From: Clostridia bacterium
GTDB lineage: Bacteria; Bacillota; Clostridia; Oscillospirales; CAG-272
Direction: 5' to 3'
Length of the DNA stretch: 5,136 nucleotides
Assembly (NCBI GenBank): GCA_029010655.1
Contig: JAQXKW010000088.1
Span: forward strand, 1 to 5,136
This document shows, in pieces, positions 1 through 5,136 of the stretch. The notes below the pieces were generated by a model. It made no database searches and was not told where the DNA came from. It saw only the letters and a list, made by a program, of their open reading frames with translations. The stretch's first letter is position 1. Every line of letters begins with the position of its first letter. The position numbers were made by a program, and so were the translations under genes.

Positions 1-218
1 CTGAAAAGGTTCGGGAACTGGGGCTGAAAACTGTTCTGACCCTTGAGGGAACAAATCACAGCCTTGCCGAAACAATAGTTAAAAATTCGGGAACGGACGC
101 GCAGATACTTTATATGGATTCCATGCAATCCGTAACGTCTGAGGATGTTAAGAACGGCGCGGATTATTTAGCAATTATGGAAAAGAACCTTGATGTTCTT
201 AAAAAAGCTCTGAATTGA
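1..218 (+). CDS. znuA: Metal ABC transporter substrate-binding protein (ZnuA/AdcA type), C-terminal fragment
   Basis: Only the last 71 residues are visible, in the frame whose first full codon is at base 3; the start lies upstream of the window. The fragment reads like the C-terminal lobe of cluster A-I (SBP_bac_9) metal-binding proteins: a TLEGTNHSLAETI strand-helix unit (residues 13-25), then LYMDSMQS (36-43), then the closing helix with DYLAIMEKNLDVLKKAL (54-70). In characterised relatives such as PsaA, the Asp of the equivalent TDS segment is the last metal ligand, so Asp39 here is the probable ligand (inference by alignment from memory). The protein should sit outside the membrane, probably lipid-anchored, and deliver a divalent metal to the ZnuB-type permease. 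Its stop is 8 bases before the ATPase start, in one operon. Zinc is the favoured substrate, but manganese or iron cannot be excluded because the His-rich loop and the other ligands are not visible. Confidence 0.9.
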   Translation, partial: EKVRELGLKTVLTLEGTNHSLAETIVKNSGTDAQILYMDSMQSVTSEDVKNGADYLAIMEKNLDVLKKALN

Positions 219-222
219 GGTG
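217..222 (+). promoter_or_regulatory. Ribosome binding site of the znuC-type gene
   Basis: GAGGTG overlaps the TGA stop of the upstream binding-protein gene and lies 4 bases before ATG 227. It supports ATG 227 over the in-frame TTG at 215, which would place the start before the ribosome binding site. The overlap with the stop codon suggests reinitiation by ribosomes finishing the upstream gene. Confidence 0.65.
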
Positions 223-226
223 CCGC

Positions 227-943
227 ATGGAACAGATAGTATGTAAAAATCTCTGCCTCGGCTATGACGGCAGGGCGATAATCGATAATTTGAATTTTAC
301 CGTAAATACAGGGGATTACCTGTGTATAGTGGGCGAGAACGGTTCGGGGAAAAGCACACTTATGCGTACTGTTCTGGGGCTTCAGGCCCCTGTCTCCGGT
401 ACTATCGAATACCGTAACGGGCTTTGTGCAAATCAGATAGGCTATCTTCCTCAGCAAACCGTTGTTCAGCGAGATTTTCCGGCGTCCGTGAGAGAAATTG
501 TTCTCTCAGGCTGTCAGGGCAGGTGCGGTCTCAGACCCTTTTACAATAAGGAAGAAAAAGCACTTTGCGAAAAGAATATGGAGCGAATGGGAATAACCTC
601 CTTTGCAAAACGCTGTTACAGAGAGCTGTCAGGCGGACAGCAGCAGAGGGTGCTTCTTGCAAGAGCCCTTTGCGCCGCAGGAAAGGTATTGCTTCTGGAC
701 GAGCCTGTTTCAGGGCTCGACCCAAAGGTTACGGTGGAAATGTACTCCCTTATTGAAGGGCTTAACCGTGACGACGGAATAACTGTCATAATGATTTCCC
801 ACGATATTGCGGCGGCGCTTGACTATGCAACTCACGTTCTCCATATAGGAAAAGACACCTTTTTCGGAACACGGGAGGATTATAAAAACAATTATTCCGG
901 CACCTTTTTCAACAAAGGGAAAGGAGATGTGGATAATGGCTGA
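227..943 (+). CDS. znuC: Zinc-type ABC transporter ATP-binding protein
   Basis: The product is a 238-residue ABC ATPase that would bind the cytoplasmic face of the ZnuB permease and drive metal import by ATP hydrolysis. All nucleotide-binding motifs are intact: Walker A GENGSGKST (36-44), Q-loop LPQQ (74-77), signature LSGGQ (134-138), Walker B VLLLDEP (154-160) with Glu159, D-loop SGLD (162-165) and the switch His192 in SHD. The FPASVREIV segment (84-92) after the Q-loop is typical of the zinc/manganese subfamily. The length is normal for the family. ATG 227 is chosen over TTG 215 because GAGGTG precedes it. The 3' end overlaps the permease gene by 8 bases. The protein has nine cysteines, rather many for a cytoplasmic ATPase, without an obvious metal motif. 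Assignment to the metal-import family is secure from motifs and neighbours; zinc over manganese is inferred. Confidence 0.93.
   Translation: MEQIVCKNLCLGYDGRAIIDNLNFTVNTGDYLCIVGENGSGKSTLMRTVLGLQAPVSGTIEYRNGLCANQIGYLPQQTVVQRDFPASVREIVLSGCQGRCGLRPFYNKEEKALCEKNMERMGITSFAKRCYRELSGGQQQRVLLARALCAAGKVLLLDEPVSGLDPKVTVEMYSLIEGLNRDDGITVIMISHDIAAALDYATHVLHIGKDTFFGTREDYKNNYSGTFFNKGKGDVDNG
921..926 (+). promoter_or_regulatory. Ribosome binding site that sets the znuB start
   Basis: AAGGAG lies 9 bases before ATG 936 but directly abuts the in-frame ATG 927. Normal spacing therefore favours initiation at 936. The site lies inside the end of the ATPase gene, as expected for coupled translation. Confidence 0.75.
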
Positions 944-1790
944 ATTAATCGATAAATTTATCCTATATTTCCAATATCCCTTTGTCAGATATGCCATTAT
1001 AGTGGGCGTACTGATAGCTTTATGCTCCTCGTTGCTGGGTGTTACGCTGGTGCTGAAAAGATTTTCCTTTATAGGCGACGGACTTTCTCACGTGGCTTTC
1101 GGCGCTATGGCAATAGCGGCAGTTTTGAAGGTTACGAACCAGATGCTTATCATTCTGCCTATTACCGTAATCTGTGCAATTCTGCTTCTCAGCGCAGGGC
1201 AGAATGCCAAGATTAAAGGCGACGCCGCCGTTGCAATGATTTCCGTGGGCGCGCTTGCAATAGGCTATCTTTTGATGAACATATTTTCCACGTCCTCAAA
1301 TCTTTCCGGTGATGTGTGTTCAACCCTTTTCGGTTCAACCTCTATACTTACGCTTTCGGAATTTGACGTTTGGCTGTGCGTAGGGCTGTCCGTAATTGTG
1401 GTGACCGTGTTTGTACTGTTCTACAACAAGATTTTTTCGGTTACCTTTGACGAAGCCTTCGCCCGTGCAACAGGCACAAAGGCACGGCTGTATAATTTGG
1501 TAATAGCCGTAATGGTGGCAATTATTATAGTGCTTGCCATGAATCTTGTTGGCTCTCTGCTTATATCGGCTCTGGTGATTTTCCCGGCGCTTTCCGCAAT
1601 GAGAGTGTTTAAGAGCTTCAAATCAGTAACCGTATGTGCGGCAGTTCTTTCCGTTGCGGCGTCGCTTACAGGCTTGCTTACGGCAATAATAGGCGGCACA
1701 CCCGTTGGCTCTACCATTGTTTTAATTGACATTATAGCCTTTGCTCTGTTTTCGGCAATAGGTGCATTTGCGAAAGGTAAACGAACATGA
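936..1790 (+). CDS. znuB: Zinc-type ABC transporter permease
   Basis: This is a 284-residue, very hydrophobic integral membrane protein of the ABC-3 (ZnuB/AdcB/MntB) family, the channel through which the metal crosses the membrane. About eight to nine membrane segments can be read, roughly at 17-40, 52-66, 69-87, 97-117, 144-163, 187-220 (probably two passes), 231-253 and 257-279. Family landmarks are present: the loop RFSFIGDGLSHVAFGAMAI (42-60) with the conserved GDGLSH, GDAAVAMISVGALAIG (95-110), the cytoplasmic DEAFARATGT stretch (172-181) that probably contacts the ATPase, GSLLISALVIFPALSAMR (206-223) and GTPVGSTIVLI (254-264). ATG 936 is preferred to ATG 927 because AAGGAG is 9 bases upstream of it. 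The gene overlaps the ATPase gene by 8 bases and the following lipoprotein gene by 4. Length is normal and no damage is seen. Confidence 0.92.
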   Translation: MAELIDKFILYFQYPFVRYAIIVGVLIALCSSLLGVTLVLKRFSFIGDGLSHVAFGAMAIAAVLKVTNQMLIILPITVICAILLLSAGQNAKIKGDAAVAMISVGALAIGYLLMNIFSTSSNLSGDVCSTLFGSTSILTLSEFDVWLCVGLSVIVVTVFVLFYNKIFSVTFDEAFARATGTKARLYNLVIAVMVAIIIVLAMNLVGSLLISALVIFPALSAMRVFKSFKSVTVCAAVLSVAASLTGLLTAIIGGTPVGSTIVLIDIIAFALFSAIGAFAKGKRT

Positions 1791-2533
1791 AAAAACTATC
1801 ATTGATACTTTCTTTTATACTTGCGATTTGCCTGCTTTGTTCATGCTCGGACAGCGAAAAAGCCGACAACGGCGGCGACGGCGGCAACAAGGAGTCACTT
1901 GTGGGTGCATTTGAAACTGTAATTAACGCAAACGAATATATACTCTATCAGAACGTGTTTTATAACGATATGGCGTCCGATTATGTCGGAAAGGAACAGA
2001 CAAAAATCGGCACCTTTGCAAAAGTGTATGACCGTTATAATGATGTAACCCGTTATTACGTGTGGGGATATTACGACCAGACCAAATGCTGTGACTGGCA
2101 ATGGGAAATCTGCCCCGACGGTCTCAGCGAAATTCCCGCAGAGGGCTCAAAGGTGACCGTAAAGGGAACCTTTACTGCAAGCGACAAAGCCCTTGACAAA
2201 TACTGGCTCTCCGGTACAACCGTTTCCGTTGACTCCGAATATGCCGGAAAGCTGTACGACGTTAATATGTGCTTTATGAGTGCAACTCTTGAGAGAGTTC
2301 AGCTCGTAAACATGCAGAATTATCCGGATTTCTTTGAGGGAAAGACCGTGTCTGCCTACGGCAGAGTGTTCAGCTTAACCCATATTCAGCATCCGTACTA
2401 CGATTCCACATGGACGCAGGAATTTGAAACAGATGTTACTGTTCCTGCAATAGGAACCCCCGTAACCGCTGTGGGTACTTATAAAAGCGGAGTTATTGCG
2501 GACTGCGTATTGGAGCAGACCTCCGCTTACTGA
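1787..2533 (+). CDS. Uncharacterised lipoprotein in the zinc-transporter operon, with a duplicated beta-rich domain
   Basis: I do not recognise this 248-residue protein as a named family. It begins with a lipoprotein signal: MKK, a hydrophobic stretch (4-17) and a lipobox LCSC (17-20), predicting cleavage and lipidation at Cys20. A Gly/Asp/Asn-rich linker (27-34) follows. The rest appears beta-rich, with two similar modules, about residues 74-140 and 187-245. Each has a PAxG(S/T)xVTxxGT(F/Y) segment, at 117-129 and 220-232, and a Trp-containing strand before it (CDWQWEIC; STWTQEFE). The spacing resembles small OB-like barrels (inference). Mature cysteines are at 101, 102, 109, 162 and 240, and His199 and His202 form an HIQH pair; these might bind metal or form disulfides, but no known metal motif is complete. 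Its ATG lies in an ATGA overlap with the permease stop, with GAAAGG 9 bases upstream, so translation is probably coupled to the transporter. A function in metal uptake is suggested only by context. Confidence 0.85.
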   Translation: MKKLSLILSFILAICLLCSCSDSEKADNGGDGGNKESLVGAFETVINANEYILYQNVFYNDMASDYVGKEQTKIGTFAKVYDRYNDVTRYYVWGYYDQTKCCDWQWEICPDGLSEIPAEGSKVTVKGTFTASDKALDKYWLSGTTVSVDSEYAGKLYDVNMCFMSATLERVQLVNMQNYPDFFEGKTVSAYGRVFSLTHIQHPYYDSTWTQEFETDVTVPAIGTPVTAVGTYKSGVIADCVLEQTSAY

Positions 2534-2568
2534 CGGGTAATTTGTAATTTTCCGGCACCAATAAAAAC

Positions 2569-2610
2569 AAGGCACAGTGGAGAAAATCTCCGCTGTGCCT
2601 TATCTTTTTT
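2569..2610. terminator. Bidirectional intrinsic terminator between the zinc operon and rpoC
   Basis: An almost perfect inverted repeat, 2569-2583 with 2587-2601, forms a 15-pair stem with one G-T wobble (2578 with 2592) and a three-base AAA loop. On the + strand it is followed by TATCTTTTTT (2601-2610), ending the zinc operon about 35 bases past the lipoprotein stop. On the - strand the same hairpin is followed by GTTTTTATT (2568 down to 2560), so it can also end rpoC transcription. It occupies the only real intergenic gap (2534-2621); nothing else is evident there. Confidence 0.9.
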
Positions 2611-2621
2611 AGGATTTGTAA

Positions 2622-5136
2622 TTATTCCTCGTCTTCTGCGGGGAATTCCTCGTCCTCATCTGAGAATACATCATCCTCATCGGAAAACTCGTCGTCAAAC
2701 ATTTCGGAAGAAGAAATCACATCATCGTCGATATCGTCATCAATGTAGTCTTCAGAGTCGACGTCCTCGCCCTCAAGGGGCTCATCGTCCTCTCTGTCGT
2801 CCTCATAGCTGATAGTGCCGTACTTTTCGTAGAACTCATCGTCCTCGGTGCTGTTAATTTTCTCAACCTCGATGTTGTTGTAGCAGGGCATACCTGTTCC
2901 GGCAGGAATAAGCTTACCGATAAGCACATTCTCTTTAAGTCCCATAAGGTGGTCGACCTTACCCTTAATAGCGGCTTCCGTAAGAACCTTTGTGGTTTCC
3001 TGGAAGGACGCCGCAGAAAGGAAGGATTCGCACTGGAGAGAAGCCTTGGTAATACCCAGAAGAACGGGCTCCGCAGTCGCAAGCATAAGATCACGCTCGC
3101 CTGCATCAATACGCTTTTGAATTTCTTCGTTTGCGTCAAGCAGCTCTATCTTCTCAACGTTAATACCGGGAAGCATATCGGTGCTGCCGGGATCAACAAT
3201 GTGCATCTTTCTTGTCATCTGCCTTGTGATGATTTCGATATGCTTATCATTGATTCCGATATTCTGGCTTGAGTAAACCTTCTGAACCTCAAGGATAATA
3301 TAATCGTAAACTGCGTCAATGCCGTTAATACGGAGAATATCGGCAGGATTCTTATATCCTTCGGTCAGCTCCTGACCTGCGGTAACGAATTCGCCGTCTT
3401 CAACGGTGATTGTGGTACCGTAGGGAATGGGGTATTCCTTCTGCTCGCCTGTTTCGGCGTTTGTTATAACGATATTGTGTATCTTCTTAACGTCACGGAT
3501 TTCCACAGTGCCGGCAAATTCAGCCACAACAGAGGTTTTCTTGGGCTTTCTTGCCTCGAACAGCTCCTCAACTCGGGGAAGACCCTGAGTGATGTTTGCA
3601 CTTGCAACACCGCCGGTGTGGAAGGTTCTCATGGTAAGCTGTGTACCGGGCTCGCCGATAGACTGAGCGGCGATAATACCCACAGCTTCACCGATATTGA
3701 CGGTCTTTGAGTTGGCAAGGTCTGCACCGTAGCAGTGCGAGCAAACGCCGTGGCGTGCTTTGCACTGGAGGACGGTGCGGATATGCACTTCTTTAATACC
3801 GGCGGCCTCAACAGCCTTTGCCTGTTCCTCTGTTACCATGGTGTTATCGGGAACGATAACCTCGCCGGTGGCAGGGTCTACCACGTCGCCGATAACGTAT
3901 CTGCCGTGAATACGCTGGCTGAGAGACTCAATCTTCTGGTTTCCGTCCATAATGTCGGAAACCACGATGCCGTGAGTTGCTCCGCAGTCAACCTCTCTGA
4001 TAATAACATCCTGAGATACGTCAACAAGACGTCTGGTAAGGTAACCGGAGTCAGCCGTTTTAAGAGCCGTGTCGGAAAGGGATTTACGTGCACCGCGTGC
4101 CGCAATGAAGTACTCCAGTATATTCAAGCCTTCACGGAAGTTGGACTTGATCGGGATCTCCATGGTTTTACCTGATGTTGCGAACATCAAACCACGGATA
4201 CCTGCAAGCTGTCTCATCTGAGTTACGTTACCGCGGGCGCCGGAGTCGGACATCATTTTGATAGGATTGTAACGGTTGAAGTTTGCCTGAAGGGCGGCGA
4301 CAACCTCGTCCGTCGTCTTTTCCCATGTAGCGATTACGCTGCGGTATCTTTCCTCGTCGGAAAGAACGCCCTGCATATAGTAGTCCTGAATTTCGTCTAC
4401 CTTTTTCTCAGCTTCGGCTACAAGGGTATATTTCTGCGGCGGAATAGCCATATCAGCTATTGAAATGGAGATAGAAGCCTTTGTGGAGTACTTATATCCC
4501 ATAGCCTTAATGTTGTCAAGCATTTCGGCGGTAGTCTCAAAGCCGTGAATCTTGATACATCTGTCAATAATCTGACCCAGCTGCTTTGAGCCGCAGACAA
4601 AGGTTATCTCAAGGTCGAAGAACTTGTCGGGATCGCTTCTGTCAACATAGCCAAGGTCCTGAGGAATAGGCTGGTTGAATATGAGAAGTCCCATTGTTGC
4701 GTCTATGATTTTTGATTCCATAACGCCGTTGCGTTCCTTGAACACACGAACCTTAATGGGAGCGTGAAGTCCGATGTCGCCGTTCTGATAAGCCATCATG
4801 GCTTCATTGAAGTCACGGAACACCTTGCCTTCGCCGGGTTCGCCCGCACGGTCGATAGTAAGATAGAAGGAACCAAGTACCATGTCCTGTGAAGGAACGG
4901 TGATAGCTTTACCGTCAACAGGCTTCAAAAGGTTATTGGCAGAGAGCATAAGGAATCTTGCCTCAGCCTGAGCCTCTGCGGAAAGGGGTACGTGAATAGG
5001 CATCTGGTCGCCGTCGAAGTCTGCGTTGAACGCCTTACATACCAGAGGATGAAGCTTAATTGCACGGCCTTCAACCAGCACGGGCTCGAATGCCTGAATA
5101 GACAGACGGTGAAGGGTAGGAGCACGGTTAAGAAGC
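2622..5136 (-). CDS. rpoC: DNA-directed RNA polymerase subunit beta-prime, C-terminal 837 residues
   Basis: This is the catalytic subunit of RNA polymerase, open at the right edge. The reading frame continues to base 5135 as LLNRAPTLHRLSIQAFEP, so the GTG at 5081 is an internal Val, not the start; roughly the first 400-odd residues are missing by comparison with E. coli. In visible numbering: the active-site NADFDGD (37-43) with three Mg-binding Asp (39, 41, 43), the F-loop region GARGNVTQMRQLAG (299-312), the bridge helix (about 340-370, with ARKSLSDTALKTADSGYLTRR), the second zinc site Cys384, 458, 465 and 468, and the trigger-loop helix GEPGTQLTMRTFHTGG (494-509). The E. coli SI3 insertion is absent: the trigger loop runs straight into ITQGLPRVEELFEARKPK. 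The conserved body ends near AGTGMPCYNNIEVE (745-758). An acidic tail (764-837) follows, 41 of 74 residues being Asp or Glu and only two basic. rpoB is expected beyond the right edge. Confidence 0.98.
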   Translation of the reverse strand, partial: LLNRAPTLHRLSIQAFEPVLVEGRAIKLHPLVCKAFNADFDGDQMPIHVPLSAEAQAEARFLMLSANNLLKPVDGKAITVPSQDMVLGSFYLTIDRAGEPGEGKVFRDFNEAMMAYQNGDIGLHAPIKVRVFKERNGVMESKIIDATMGLLIFNQPIPQDLGYVDRSDPDKFFDLEITFVCGSKQLGQIIDRCIKIHGFETTAEMLDNIKAMGYKYSTKASISISIADMAIPPQKYTLVAEAEKKVDEIQDYYMQGVLSDEERYRSVIATWEKTTDEVVAALQANFNRYNPIKMMSDSGARGNVTQMRQLAGIRGLMFATSGKTMEIPIKSNFREGLNILEYFIAARGARKSLSDTALKTADSGYLTRRLVDVSQDVIIREVDCGATHGIVVSDIMDGNQKIESLSQRIHGRYVIGDVVDPATGEVIVPDNTMVTEEQAKAVEAAGIKEVHIRTVLQCKARHGVCSHCYGADLANSKTVNIGEAVGIIAAQSIGEPGTQLTMRTFHTGGVASANITQGLPRVEELFEARKPKKTSVVAEFAGTVEIRDVKKIHNIVITNAETGEQKEYPIPYGTTITVEDGEFVTAGQELTEGYKNPADILRINGIDAVYDYIILEVQKVYSSQNIGINDKHIEIITRQMTRKMHIVDPGSTDMLPGINVEKIELLDANEEIQKRIDAGERDLMLATAEPVLLGITKASLQCESFLSAASFQETTKVLTEAAIKGKVDHLMGLKENVLIGKLIPAGTGMPCYNNIEVEKINSTEDDEFYEKYGTISYEDDREDDEPLEGEDVDSEDYIDDDIDDDVISSSEMFDDEFSDEDDVFSDEDEEFPAEDEE
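2628..2690 (-). repeat. Seven-residue tandem repeat in the acidic tail of rpoC
   Basis: The last residues of beta-prime read as three units of seven: EFSDEDD, VFSDEDE and EFPAEDE, followed by a final Glu. Each has an aromatic Phe at position 2 with acidic residues around it. The match is clear in protein and looser in DNA, so it may be an old duplication or convergent low-complexity sequence. Confidence 0.6.

Noticed and set aside
1421..1732. Open frame of 103 codons on the - strand opposite znuB.
   Set aside because: It is antisense to an intact, conserved permease and has no convincing ribosome binding site or family resemblance.
1..2621. Search for a Zur-type operator or internal promoter in the zinc operon.
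   Set aside because: Genes overlap or are 8 bases apart, and the operon's 5' end is outside the window. No convincing palindromic operator was found in what is visible.
2540..2623. Ten-base direct repeat ATTTGTAATT at 2540-2549 and 2614-2623 flanking the terminator hairpin.
   Set aside because: It is short and AT-rich, with no insertion element or hallmark of mobility between the copies. Chance is likely.
2717..3139. Open frame of 140 codons on the - strand in another frame over the rpoC 3' end.
   Set aside because: It overlaps rpoC in a shifted frame, and its composition, rich in Ser, Leu and Arg, is what a shifted acidic coding region gives.
3735..4175. Open frame of 146 codons on the + strand, opposite rpoC (also 2949-3272 and 3477-3710).
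   Set aside because: They lie entirely within a fully conserved stretch of rpoC on the other strand, and their translations resemble no known protein. They are shadow frames.
5079..5081. GTG as a possible start for the rpoC frame.
   Set aside because: The frame stays open to the right edge and the upstream residues are conserved beta-prime sequence, so the GTG is an internal Val codon.

Overview
The window looks like a chromosomal segment from a Gram-positive-type anaerobe of the Clostridia, probably a gut Oscillospiraceae/Ruminococcaceae relative. Three things suggest this. The RNA polymerase beta-prime subunit lacks the large lineage insertion that E. coli carries in its trigger loop. A zinc-type ABC transporter sits in a tight operon with a lipoprotein. 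Base composition is moderate, and Shine-Dalgarno sites are of the AGGAG type. The taxonomic placement is an inference from protein features, not a database result.

Layout: the left half (1-2533, + strand) is one compact operon. It contains the C-terminal end of a metal-binding substrate-binding protein (ZnuA/AdcA type, 1-218), the ATPase (znuC type, 227-943), the membrane permease (znuB type, 936-1790) and an uncharacterised lipoprotein (1787-2533). Genes are separated by 8 bases or overlap by 8 and 4 bases, so co-transcription and translational coupling are likely. The operon promoter and any Zur-type operator lie upstream of the window.

The right half (2622-5136, - strand) is the C-terminal two-thirds of rpoC, converging on the operon. 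It carries the catalytic NADFDGD motif, bridge helix, second zinc site and trigger loop, and ends in an unusually long, strongly acidic tail. The 88-base gap between the two convergent genes holds a strong hairpin with T-runs on both sides, which should terminate transcription in both directions.

How the genes work together: the binding protein would capture zinc (or a related divalent metal) outside the membrane, ZnuB would form the channel and ZnuC would power it. The lipoprotein is anchored in the same compartment as the binding protein and shares its operon, so a role in metal capture or in protecting or assisting the transporter is plausible but unproven. The most noteworthy unexplained items are this lipoprotein, which contains an internal duplication, and the acidic rpoC tail. 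I see no mobile element, CRISPR array, RNA gene or clear novel multi-gene system.
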